Source: Bacillota bacterium
GTDB lineage: Bacteria; Bacillota; Clostridia; Christensenellales; SZUA-584
Assembly: GCA_023461435.1 (NCBI GenBank)
Contig: JAEYLC010000006.1
Location: 1-21,101 of the forward strand
DNA: 21,101 nt
Direction of reading: 5' to 3'
The notes below the pieces were generated by a model. The model was not told the origin of the DNA and did not search any database. It saw only the letters and a list, made by a program, of their open reading frames with translations. Shown one piece after another: positions 1 through 6,952 of this stretch. The position numbers were made by a program, and so were the translations under genes. Numbering within the stretch: position 1 is the first letter of the stretch; the number at the start of each line of letters is the position of its first letter.

Positions 1-203
1 TCAATGGCATGGAAGGTACGGCGTACATTCCTGGCATCGGCCACAATCTTCAGGAGCACTCTGTGGTGCTTATCAGAGGAGGCAGAGTGAAAGACCTGCC
101 GGGCGTGAGATATCATATAGTCAGAGGCGCTCTCGACAGCGCGGGAGTGGCCAACAGGAAACAGGCTCGCAGCAAGTACGGAGCCAAGAGACCGAAGAAG
201 TAA
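1..203 (+). CDS. rpsL: 30S ribosomal protein S12, C-terminal part (cut by window start)
   Basis: This is the last ~66 residues of uS12, a small-subunit protein at the decoding centre. The reading frame is already open at the left edge (first full codon at base 3), so the start lies outside the window. The text around PGIGHNLQEHS and the RVKDLPGVRYH motif is the family's most conserved block; it holds the Asp that RimO methylthiolates in some bacteria and the Lys that mutates in streptomycin resistance (here wild-type Lys). The C-terminus SKYGAKRPKK is typical. The methionine at base 9 lies inside the conserved region and is not the true start. It is followed after 18 bases by rpsG in the usual str-operon order. 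Identification is secure; only the N-terminal half is missing. Confidence 0.97.
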   Translation, partial: NGMEGTAYIPGIGHNLQEHSVVLIRGGRVKDLPGVRYHIVRGALDSAGVANRKQARSKYGAKRPKK

Positions 204-221
204 TATTTAGGAGGATTCAAC

Positions 222-692
222 ATGCCAAGACGCGGAGGCGCTCCTAAGCATGACGTCCTGCCCGATCCGATATACAGATCTTCCATGCTCACCAAGCTTA
301 TCAATCAGGTGATGCTGGACGGCAAAAAAGGAACGGCGCAGAAAATCTGCTATGAAGCGTTTGATATCATCAAAGAAAAGTTAGGCCTTGAACCTCTTGA
401 AGTCTTCGAGAAGGCGATGGACAACATCATGCCTGTTCTTGAGGTGAAGGCAAGAAGAGTCGGCGGTGCCACATATCAGGTGCCTATCGAAGTGCGTCCG
501 GACAGACGCCAGACGCTGGGTATCCGGTGGCTCGTGACCAATACAAAAAAGAGAAACGAACGTACCATGAAACAAAGACTGGCCGGTGAAATAATGGATG
601 CCTATAACGGCACCGGCGGCAGCGTGAAGAAGCGCGAGGATACGCACAAGATGGCTGAGGCCAACAGAGCGTTTGCGCATTACAGGTGGTAG
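222..692 (+). CDS. rpsG: 30S ribosomal protein S7
   Basis: uS7, 156 residues, the normal length. It is the primary 16S rRNA binder that nucleates assembly of the 30S head, and it contacts E-site tRNA and mRNA. The N-terminus MPRRGGAPKHDVLPDPIY and the block VGGATYQVPIEVRPDRRQ are diagnostic, and the C-terminus ends HKMAEANRAFAHYRW as is usual for bacterial S7. The ATG is preceded by AGGAGG at 209-214, seven bases upstream. It lies between rpsL and fusA in the standard str operon. In E. coli S7 is the translational repressor of this operon; whether that holds here cannot be seen. Confidence 0.98.
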   Translation: MPRRGGAPKHDVLPDPIYRSSMLTKLINQVMLDGKKGTAQKICYEAFDIIKEKLGLEPLEVFEKAMDNIMPVLEVKARRVGGATYQVPIEVRPDRRQTLGIRWLVTNTKKRNERTMKQRLAGEIMDAYNGTGGSVKKREDTHKMAEANRAFAHYRW

Positions 693-715
693 CATGAACT
701 TAAAGGAGAGAAACC

Positions 716-2776
716 GTGCCCAGAAAATATCCGCTTGAGAAAACAAGAAATATAGGCATAATGGCGCATATTGACGCGGGCAAAACCACCACGACTGAGC
801 GTGTGCTGTTCTATACCGGTAAAACATACAAGATTGGCGAAGTGCATGAAGGCGCTGCTGTGATGGACTGGATGGAACAGGAGCAGGAGCGCGGCATCAC
901 CATTACGTCTGCGGCGACCACCGCCGAGTGGCGCGGCCATCGTATCAATATTATTGACACACCCGGCCACGTTGACTTTACGGTAGAGGTGGAACGCTCG
1001 CTGCGCGTGCTGGACGGCGCCGTGGCTGTTTTCTGTGCCAAGGGCGGCGTGGAGCCGCAGTCCGAAACCGTTTGGAGACAGGCGACAAAGTACAATGTAC
1101 CGCGTATTGCCTATGTCAACAAAATGGACATCATGGGCGCCGATTTCATGAACGTTGTCGATATGATGCGGGAAAGGCTCAAAGCCAACCCCGTTCCAAT
1201 TCAGCTGCCGATTGGCAAGGAAGATAGTTTCAAAGGAATGATCGACCTTATCAATATGGATGCGCTGGTTTATATCGACGAGCTTGGTACCCAGTCTGAA
1301 AGAGTTGCGATTCCCGACGATATGAAAGAGCTTGCGGAGGAATACCGCGTGAAGCTGATTGAATCCGTCGCGGAACACAATGACAAGCTGCTCGAGAAAT
1401 ATTTCGAGGGCGAAGAGATTCAGCGCGATGAATTGGTTGCCGCCATTCGTGAGGCGACGATCGATCTTGACATTGTTCCCGTCACTTGCGGGTCATCTTA
1501 CCGCAATAAGGGCGTGCAGCCGCTGCTCGACTGTATTGTTGATTTCATGCCGTCTCCGCTGGATATTCCGCCGATCACCGGCAAGAATTCCAAAGACGAG
1601 GATGAAGTCCGCAAGGCGGACGACGATGCGCCGTTCTCGGCGCTGGCCTTCAAGATCATGGCTGATCCGTTTGTCGGCAAGCTCGCTTTTATGCGGGTAT
1701 ATTCCGGCACACTCAAAACGGGCAGCTATGTATTCAACTCGACGAAGGACAAACGCGAAAGAATCGGACGTTTGCTGCAGATGCACGCCAATTCGCGTGA
1801 GGAGATCGAAGAGGTCACAGCCGGCGATATCGCGGCGGCCGTGGGTTTTAAGGCGATCACCACGGGCGATACGCTGTGCGATGACAAGCACCCGATCATT
1901 TTAGAGAAGATGGAGTTTCCCGAACCGGTTATCGAGGTGGCGATTGAACCCAAAACCAAGGCCGGTCAGGACAAGATGACGATGGCGCTGATGCGTCTCG
2001 CCGAGGAGGACCCCACCTTCAAGACTTATACCGATCAGGAGACCGGACAGACGATCATCGCGGGCATGGGTGAGCTTCACTTGGAGATCATCGTGGACCG
2101 TATGATGCGCGAGTATAAGGTGGAAGCCAAGGTCGGTAAACCGCAGGTCTCTTACCGTGAAACCATCCGCAAGGCTGTCACAGCCACCGGGCTTTACAAG
2201 AAGCAGTCGGGCGGCAGAGGCCAGTACGGCCATGCCGTCATCACGATCGAGCCGCTTGAGCCGGGCAGCGGATATGAGTTTGTCGATAAAATCGTGGGCG
2301 GTGTGGTTCCCAAGGAATACATACCCGCCGTGGATGCCGGTATTCAGGAAGCCGCGAAGAACGGCATACTGGCCGGTTTTGAGGTGATGGACTTCAGGGC
2401 CTCGCTCGTCGACGGATCATACCATGAGGTGGACTCGTCTGAAATCGCGTTCAAAATCGCGGGATCGATGGCGTTTAAGGAAGCAATGGCAAAGGCTTCT
2501 CCTGTGCTTTTGGAGCCCATTATGGCTGTGGAAGTCAATGTCCCCGATGATTATCTCGGAGATATTATGGGCAACCTTAATTCGAGAAGAGGCCATATTG
2601 AAGGAACGGAGCTGCGCAACGGTGTGCAGGTGATCCGTGCGGCGACGCCGCTTTCCGAGATGTTTGGCTACGCGACCGACCTTCGGAGCCGGACACAGGG
2701 CCGCGGCACATTCTCTATGCAGTTTTCGCACTACAGCGAAGTGCCCAAGAGCATTGCGGAGAAGATTACAGGTTAG
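716..2776 (+). CDS. fusA: Elongation factor G (GTG start)
   Basis: EF-G, 686 residues, the translocase GTPase that moves tRNA-mRNA through the ribosome and, with RRF, splits ribosomes. The start is GTG, with AAAGGAG at 702-708 upstream; the second residues PRKYPLEKTRNIGIMAH match family N-termini, so no upstream start is needed. The G1 loop AHIDAGKTT is at residues 17-25, switch II DTPGH at 81-85 and NKMD at 135-138. The effector segment RGITITSAATT is intact. Domains II-V follow, including the domain IV block YHEVDSSE near residue 571. The sequence is a canonical EF-G1 rather than a TetM-like or EF-G2 paralogue. It lies 23 bases after rpsG and about 100 bases before tuf. Confidence 0.98.
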   Translation: MPRKYPLEKTRNIGIMAHIDAGKTTTTERVLFYTGKTYKIGEVHEGAAVMDWMEQEQERGITITSAATTAEWRGHRINIIDTPGHVDFTVEVERSLRVLDGAVAVFCAKGGVEPQSETVWRQATKYNVPRIAYVNKMDIMGADFMNVVDMMRERLKANPVPIQLPIGKEDSFKGMIDLINMDALVYIDELGTQSERVAIPDDMKELAEEYRVKLIESVAEHNDKLLEKYFEGEEIQRDELVAAIREATIDLDIVPVTCGSSYRNKGVQPLLDCIVDFMPSPLDIPPITGKNSKDEDEVRKADDDAPFSALAFKIMADPFVGKLAFMRVYSGTLKTGSYVFNSTKDKRERIGRLLQMHANSREEIEEVTAGDIAAAVGFKAITTGDTLCDDKHPIILEKMEFPEPVIEVAIEPKTKAGQDKMTMALMRLAEEDPTFKTYTDQETGQTIIAGMGELHLEIIVDRMMREYKVEAKVGKPQVSYRETIRKAVTATGLYKKQSGGRGQYGHAVITIEPLEPGSGYEFVDKIVGGVVPKEYIPAVDAGIQEAAKNGILAGFEVMDFRASLVDGSYHEVDSSEIAFKIAGSMAFKEAMAKASPVLLEPIMAVEVNVPDDYLGDIMGNLNSRRGHIEGTELRNGVQVIRAATPLSEMFGYATDLRSRTQGRGTFSMQFSHYSEVPKSIAEKITG

Positions 2777-2790
2777 TTCCACATGATATG

Positions 2791-2832
2791 AAACGGACAA
2801 GCAGCGTGTACAGGCAATCGAGTGGTCCGTTT
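2791..2832 (+). other. Inverted repeat in the fusA-tuf spacer
   Basis: AAACGGAC (2791-2798) is exactly complementary to GTCCGTTT (2825-2832), giving an 8-bp stem with a 26-base loop. Only three T bases end the right arm, so it is a poor intrinsic terminator. It could be a processing site, an attenuator or a transcript-stabilising hairpin between fusA and tuf. A possible TATGAT at 2843-2848 follows, but no matching -35 box is visible, so no separate tuf promoter is claimed. Confidence 0.45.
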
Positions 2833-2878
2833 ATAAACCAAATATGATTGAAACAAGAATGATTAGGAGGAGAAATCA

Positions 2879-4090
2879 ATGGCAAAAGCTAAGTTTGAAA
2901 GAAACAAACCCCATGTTAACATCGGCACAATCGGTCACGTTGACCACGGCAAAACGACATTAACAGCGGCAATTACCATGGCTCTCGCACAGGAAGGCCA
3001 TGCGGCCGTCATGAAGTATGACGAAATCGACAAAGCGCCCGAAGAAAAAGAGAGAGGCATCACGATCAACACAGCTCACGTGGAGTATGAGACGGACGCC
3101 CGTCACTACGCGCATGTGGACTGCCCGGGCCATGCTGACTATGTGAAGAATATGATCACCGGCGCGGCTCAGATGGACGGCGCGATCCTCGTCGTGTCGG
3201 CTGCTGACGGCCCGATGCCGCAGACCCGCGAGCACATCCTGCTCGCCCGCCAGGTTAACGTGCCTTACATTGTTGTCTGCCTGAACAAGGTTGATCAGGT
3301 TGATGACGAAGAACTTTTGGAACTTGTTGAAATGGAAGTCAGAGACCTGCTGTCTTCCTACGAATTCCCGGGCGATGACATTCCGGTCGTCAAGGGCAGC
3401 GCGCTGCAGGCGATGAATGCGCTGATCGAAGGCAAGAAGGCCAGAGAATCTGATGAGTGCAAGTTCATCTTCGAGCTGATGGACGCTGTTGACAGCTACA
3501 TTCCGACCCCGGAGCGTGCGGTTGACAAGCCGTTCCTGATGCCCGTTGAAGACGTGTTCTCCATCACCGGCCGCGGCACAGTGGCCACGGGCAGAGTGGA
3601 GAGGGGCACGGTCAAGGTTCAAGATTCCGTCGAAATCGTCGGCATGACCGAGAAGACAAGAGACGTTGTCGTCACAGGCGTTGAGATGTTCAGAAAGCTT
3701 CTTGACCAGGCGATGGCCGGTGACAACGTGGGTCTGCTTCTCCGCGGTGTGCAGAGAAACGAGATCGAGCGCGGCCAGGTTCTTGCGAAGAAGGGCACAA
3801 TCAAGCCCCACACCCACTTCAACGGCCAGGTTTACGTGCTGAAGAAGGAAGAGGGCGGCCGTCATACACCGTTCTTCAATGGTTACAGACCGCAGTTCTA
3901 CTTCAGAACAACCGACGTGACGGGCAGCATCGCGCTTCCGGAAGGAACCGAGATGGTTATGCCTGGCGACAACATCACGATGGAGATCAAGCTCATCACG
4001 CCGATCGCTATCGAAGAAGGCCTCCGTTTTGCTATCCGTGAAGGCGGCAGAACAGTGGGCTCCGGCGTTGTCACGAGCGTTATCGAGTAA
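2879..4090 (+). CDS. tuf: Elongation factor Tu
   Basis: EF-Tu, 403 residues, the GTPase that delivers aminoacyl-tRNA to the ribosome. The ATG has AGGAGG at 2865-2870. The G1 motif GHVDHGKT is at residues 19-26; the effector EERGITIN, switch II DCPGH and the NKVD motif follow in order. Domains II and III (from about residue 215) are complete and end in VGSGVVTSVIE. It is slightly longer than the ~395 residues typical for the family because of extra residues near 179-196, between SALQA and IFEL in the G domain. It is the last gene of the str operon here and is followed at once by a strong terminator. This is not the arrangement in which tuf runs on into rpsJ and the S10 operon. Confidence 0.98.
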   Translation: MAKAKFERNKPHVNIGTIGHVDHGKTTLTAAITMALAQEGHAAVMKYDEIDKAPEEKERGITINTAHVEYETDARHYAHVDCPGHADYVKNMITGAAQMDGAILVVSAADGPMPQTREHILLARQVNVPYIVVCLNKVDQVDDEELLELVEMEVRDLLSSYEFPGDDIPVVKGSALQAMNALIEGKKARESDECKFIFELMDAVDSYIPTPERAVDKPFLMPVEDVFSITGRGTVATGRVERGTVKVQDSVEIVGMTEKTRDVVVTGVEMFRKLLDQAMAGDNVGLLLRGVQRNEIERGQVLAKKGTIKPHTHFNGQVYVLKKEEGGRHTPFFNGYRPQFYFRTTDVTGSIALPEGTEMVMPGDNITMEIKLITPIAIEEGLRFAIREGGRTVGSGVVTSVIE

Positions 4091-4110
4091 TATTCTTAAA
4101 CGCACATTGA

Positions 4111-4146
4111 AAACCGGCATTGCCTTTTTGGCAGCGCCGGTTTTTT
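4111..4146 (+). terminator. Rho-independent terminator after tuf
   Basis: AAACCGGC (4111-4118) pairs with GCCGGTTT (4136-4143). An inner TGCC/GGCA stem (4121-4124 with 4130-4133) stacks within it, and a run of six T (4141-4146) follows. It begins 20 bases after the tuf stop codon. This is a textbook intrinsic terminator and ends the str operon. Confidence 0.92.
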
Positions 4147-4351
4147 GTTGCTGCGGACCCTTCCCTAAGGCATGGACGACCTCTGCCTGTGCCCCGATTG
4201 AGGAAAATCGTTCCGTCGCAGACGGTGGAATCAACACGGCGCGTCTGCGAAGCCGCGCCCTACGGTGTTTTTCGGATTATTAAAACGTAACCGCGCAGAT
4301 ATCATTTTTATATAAGAACCGGCGTATACATCCATCAAACAAAGAGAATGG
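4147..4351. repeat. Structured intergenic spacer, candidate dispersed-repeat remnant
   Basis: This 205-base spacer has no convincing gene. From about 4195 to 4265 it is dense in short inverted repeats: CGATT/AATCG (4195-4199 with 4206-4210), CCGTC/GACGG (4213-4217 with 4221-4225), CGCAGAC/GTCTGCG (4217-4223 with 4243-4249) and GGCGCG/CGCGCC (4238-4243 with 4254-4259). Several share bases, so alternative folds compete. On the minus strand the piece ACCGTAGGGCGCGGC resembles GC-rich intergenic repeats that I have seen dispersed in clostridial genomes, but its copy number cannot be tested here. The last ~80 bases are AT-rich and probably hold the promoter of the next gene; TATAAG at 4311-4316 lacks a clear -35 partner. 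Confidence 0.4.
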
Positions 4352-4384
4352 ATGATATTATTTTTGCTTTTCTCAAGATATCGC

Positions 4385-5101
4385 ATGAATCAGAAAAAGA
4401 AGGTTCTTGTCATCGTCATCATTGGGATATGTTTTATTATTGCGGCATGCGCGCCCTATTCCGCGCAAAGCATTAATGAGGCGAAGATCTATGACGATGA
4501 GCAGCAGAAGTATTACGATCAAAAGTACGCTGAAGAGCCAGACCCCCCTGCAGACATATCCGACATGCTGACGTTGCTGGATACGTGTGTGGGCGGTCAG
4601 TATGTGATTGGCGGACAAGGCGATCGAATAACCGATGAATTCCTTGCAAACAGGCAAAAGCAAAAGCCCGATGCGTTTACCAAAGAGCAAATTAAGTATT
4701 TATCGCAATTTGCAAAGGATGGAGAAGCCTCGGACTGGCGTTTTCCCGACCATTATGCGTGGGATTGCAGCGGGCTTTGGTGGTGGAGCTGCAATGAACT
4801 TGGGTTTTATCCCAAAAATATTGATTGCACAGCATACATCACCTACCACTTGTATTGCATGCCCATATTAAAAGATGATCTTCGTCCCGGCGATCTCGTT
4901 TTTTATCAAGACGAAGACGACCGTATCGTGCACATGGGGATCGTAGGCAGACGCGGATACATTTATGAATCCGTTTGCGTTTTTGGAGGCGTGGTGAAAA
5001 AGCGTACTATTGATGAACGCATCTACGTCGATAAAGCGAATGGCGGTATTATGACTGAGCCCGCATGGAACGTTTTTGGGCGGCCCAAAATTTTCGAATA
5101 A
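4385..5101 (+). CDS. NlpC/P60-type (C40) lipoprotein, putative cell-wall endopeptidase
   Basis: A 238-residue predicted lipoprotein. From ATG 4385 it begins MNQKKK, then a hydrophobic core, then the lipobox IIAAC, so the mature protein would start at Cys ~23 anchored outside the membrane. An in-frame ATG at 4352 would add 11 residues and has a slightly better AAAGAG upstream, but it spoils the signal peptide. The C-terminal half has the NlpC/P60 signature: WDCSGL with the nucleophile candidate Cys128, and IVHMGIVG with the candidate base His183, 55 residues later as in the family. These enzymes cut peptidoglycan stem peptides. Unusually, about 45 residues sit between YVIGGQG and DCSGL, where most relatives have a few. 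Base composition is lower in GC than the neighbours (45% and 43% in the two 60-base lines from 4621 to 4740). Its substrate is unknown. Confidence 0.75.
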   Translation: MNQKKKVLVIVIIGICFIIAACAPYSAQSINEAKIYDDEQQKYYDQKYAEEPDPPADISDMLTLLDTCVGGQYVIGGQGDRITDEFLANRQKQKPDAFTKEQIKYLSQFAKDGEASDWRFPDHYAWDCSGLWWWSCNELGFYPKNIDCTAYITYHLYCMPILKDDLRPGDLVFYQDEDDRIVHMGIVGRRGYIYESVCVFGGVVKKRTIDERIYVDKANGGIMTEPAWNVFGRPKIFE

Positions 5102-5232
5102 TCACGTTTTTTTGAACTTTTGATTTTTTATTCGGGTAAGCACTATGCGTGATTTATAGACAAAACACCCCTTCGACACGAACCGATATCATATGCCAAA
5201 GTGCCCGAAATGGTGCGCTCGCAAGAGAATGT

Positions 5233-5261
5233 TTGACACAGCATCGCCATATACATATACG
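5233..5261 (+). promoter_or_regulatory. Possible SigA-like promoter for the SpoIVFA-like gene
   Basis: TTGACA (5233-5238), a 17-base spacer, then TATACG (5256-5261). The -35 is perfect and the -10 weak. It would start transcription only a few bases before the ribosome site. For a sporulation gene a SigE promoter would be expected, but no clear SigE pair was found. Confidence 0.35.
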
Positions 5262-5271
5262 GCAGTATGTG

Positions 5272-5278
5272 AAGGAGG
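5272..5278 (+). promoter_or_regulatory. Ribosome binding site fixing the SpoIVFA-like start
   Basis: AAGGAGG lies eight bases before ATG 5287. It decides that start over the in-frame ATG at 5149, which has no ribosome site and would add residues unlike the family. Confidence 0.85.
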
Positions 5279-5286
5279 CGATACGT

Positions 5287-6003
5287 ATGGAGAAGCGTGA
5301 GCTGCCGAAGCTCGAAATCGATGGGTTTGTGACACGGCAAAGTGAGAAACCGGCGACATGGAAAAATAAAGCCGCGGATTTGGTGCACAGCATCAAGCCC
5401 TCCAAAAAAGCGTCAAACGATAATGTGGATATCGCGTACAAAAGGCTACTTTATAAAACGGGCGTGTGCGCGGCGGTGGCGGTGGCGATTCTCGTCATCA
5501 GCAGCCTGAGCACGCCGGCGTCCGCCGAGGTGAACCGCGCGGTGGATTACGTGGTCAACCACGAATTCGATGTGGATGAAGACATCGGACGGCTCAAATT
5601 TGTGGAGGCGCTCGATGAAACGCAAAGCGTATTCAGCGCGATGCCGGACGGCGCCATGGTTTATCCTGCAGACGGAGAAGTGGTGACGGCCTATGGAGAA
5701 GGGGGCTCAACAGGCGTGCGAATGAGCGCGCAAACGCCGGACATCATGAACATCGCGAAGGGGACGGTTACGGCGGTGGGCGACATCAGCGGAGAAGGGT
5801 ACGTCAAGGTGGTGCTCGATTCCGGCGAGACGATCACGTACCATAACTTAACGGCCTGCGTGAAGGAGGACGACATCGTGATGCCGGGGCAGGTGATCGG
5901 GCAGACGGAGGATGGCTATCTTTATATCGAGATGAAAAACGGCGACAGCTATATTGACCCGATCGCGTATATCAACGGGCACGCAGGCGCGGCGCTGCAG
6001 TAA
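5287..6003 (+). CDS. spoIVFA: SpoIVFA-like membrane protein with degenerate M23/LytM domain
   Basis: 238 residues: a charged cytosolic N-terminus, one membrane segment at about 57-75 (GVCAAVAVAILVISS), and a C-terminal domain (about 105-230) with the M23/LytM fold pattern (YPADGEVVTAYGE, then IAKGTVTAVGD, then GQVIGQTEDGYLYIEM). The metal ligands are gone: the usual HxH before FE is Tyr211-Leu-Tyr213, and the first His-x-Gly-x-Asp is absent. It should therefore be a non-catalytic scaffold, as B. subtilis SpoIVFA is; that protein (264 residues) holds and inhibits the protease SpoIVFB in the outer forespore membrane. The next gene, 6 bases on, is a SpoIVFB-like protease, and the pair lies upstream of rplU-rpmA as in Bacillus. 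The assignment rests on topology, degenerate domain and context. Confidence 0.72.
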   Translation: MEKRELPKLEIDGFVTRQSEKPATWKNKAADLVHSIKPSKKASNDNVDIAYKRLLYKTGVCAAVAVAILVISSLSTPASAEVNRAVDYVVNHEFDVDEDIGRLKFVEALDETQSVFSAMPDGAMVYPADGEVVTAYGEGGSTGVRMSAQTPDIMNIAKGTVTAVGDISGEGYVKVVLDSGETITYHNLTACVKEDDIVMPGQVIGQTEDGYLYIEMKNGDSYIDPIAYINGHAGAALQ

Positions 6004-6009
6004 AAGCTT

Positions 6010-6897
6010 ATGAAATCGCTGCGCCTTTTTGGCGGCAGGCTCAAAATCAATCTGCTCATGTTTCCTGCCGTGGCGGCGCTGTTTTTGATCGGCATGGGGG
6101 ATATCGTGCTGTATTATATCCCCACGGTGCTGATCCATGAGTGGGCTCATGTGATATTCGCGACGGCGCTCGGCATGACGGTGAATGAAATGGAGCTGTT
6201 TCCGTTCGGCTGCGCGGCCAAGCTGCAATGCTTCGCGGTCTCGCGCGCCAAGGAGATCGTGGTGGCTGCCGCAGGCCCGGCCGCGAACATGCTGGCCGCG
6301 TGCGCGGTTTTTTTTATCGACAAATACGCGACGCCGATCGCGATTGCCGATAAACTGATTGCGGCAAATTTAGCGCTCGCCGCAGTCAATATGCTGCCGG
6401 CGCTGCCGCTCGACGGCGGACGCATCGTACGTGCGCTGTTCGCTTCGTTCATGGGCTATAAGCGTGCGACGCGCCTCATGGCGATCGCGGGCATTTTTTT
6501 TGCCGCCATTTTGCTCGGCGTGGGCGTGTGGGCGCTGTTTAAAGAAACGGTGAATCCAAGCTTTTTTATCATGGGTTTTTTTCTGTGTGTGGCCGCGGTG
6601 AAGGAGCTCAAGAGTGCGCCGTACACGCTGATTCGCGATTTTACAGGCAAGCGTGAAGCGTTCGACAAGCGCAAGACACTCAGCATCAACCGTTTTGCCG
6701 CGATGCAGACCGAGACGCTCCGCGCGATCATGCGGGAATTTGAAGCGGGCAAATACAATATTGTCACGGTGCTCGATAAAGACCTCGGCGTGATCGGCGA
6801 GCTCGATGAGCGTCAGATACTCTCCGGCATGATGGAAAAAGGCACGCAGGTGACGCTTGGCAGCATTTACAGACTGAAAAAAAGTGAGACCGGCTGA
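6010..6897 (+). CDS. spoIVFB: SpoIVFB-like M50 site-2 intramembrane metalloprotease
   Basis: 295 residues with several hydrophobic segments. The zinc motif HEWAH is at 43-47, and the second M50 motif NMLPALPLDGGR is at 127-138 with Asp135 as third ligand. B. subtilis SpoIVFB has its HExxH at the same place and its Asp at 137. In sporulation it cleaves pro-SigK inside the mother-cell membrane. The C-terminal ~90 residues (from about 210) look like a single CBS-type domain, as in SpoIVFB, which senses ATP. It starts six bases after the SpoIVFA-like stop with no strong ribosome site, suggesting coupled translation. No sigK is in this window, so the substrate is inferred. A general S2P role is the alternative. 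Confidence 0.82.
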   Translation: MKSLRLFGGRLKINLLMFPAVAALFLIGMGDIVLYYIPTVLIHEWAHVIFATALGMTVNEMELFPFGCAAKLQCFAVSRAKEIVVAAAGPAANMLAACAVFFIDKYATPIAIADKLIAANLALAAVNMLPALPLDGGRIVRALFASFMGYKRATRLMAIAGIFFAAILLGVGVWALFKETVNPSFFIMGFFLCVAAVKELKSAPYTLIRDFTGKREAFDKRKTLSINRFAAMQTETLRAIMREFEAGKYNIVTVLDKDLGVIGELDERQILSGMMEKGTQVTLGSIYRLKKSETG

Positions 6898-6901
6898 AAC
6901 A

Positions 6902-6930
6902 TTGTCAGTGCATGCGCGCTGTGCTAGAAT
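6902..6930 (+). promoter_or_regulatory. SigA-type promoter for the MBL-fold/VOC genes
   Basis: TTGTCA (6902-6907), a 17-base spacer and TAGAAT (6925-6930). It lies just after the SpoIVFB-like stop and 22 bases before the TTG start of the next gene, so these genes can be expressed apart from the sporulation pair. Confidence 0.7.
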
Positions 6931-6952
6931 GATCACAATGGGGTGAGAAAAA

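Larger units (their letters stand above)
5102..5286. other. Gene-free AT-rich stretch before the spoIVF-like pair
   Basis: No gene is supported here. An open frame running in from 5149 belongs to the next gene but lacks a start signal there. The stretch has T-rich runs just after the lipoprotein gene (5106-5130) without a clear hairpin, then the likely promoter and ribosome site of the SpoIVFA-like gene. Confidence 0.5.

Noticed and set aside
680..1378. Minus-strand open frame of 232 codons over fusA.
   Set aside because: Antisense shadow of EF-G without a start signal.
2960..4237. Long open frame of 425 codons on the minus strand across tuf.
   Set aside because: It is antisense to a certain EF-Tu gene, arises from its codon bias, has no ribosome site and no recognisable protein.
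4029..4283. 84-codon open frame crossing the end of tuf and its terminator.
   Set aside because: It overlaps tuf in another frame, runs through the terminator hairpin and shows no protein family.
5149..5286. Upstream in-frame ATG for the SpoIVFA-like gene.
   Set aside because: No ribosome site there, whereas AAGGAGG precedes 5287; the extra residues look non-coding.
5102..5286. SigE or SigG sporulation promoter before the SpoIVFA-like gene.
   Set aside because: CATATACA-like text is present near 5248 but no matching -35 element at the right distance was found.
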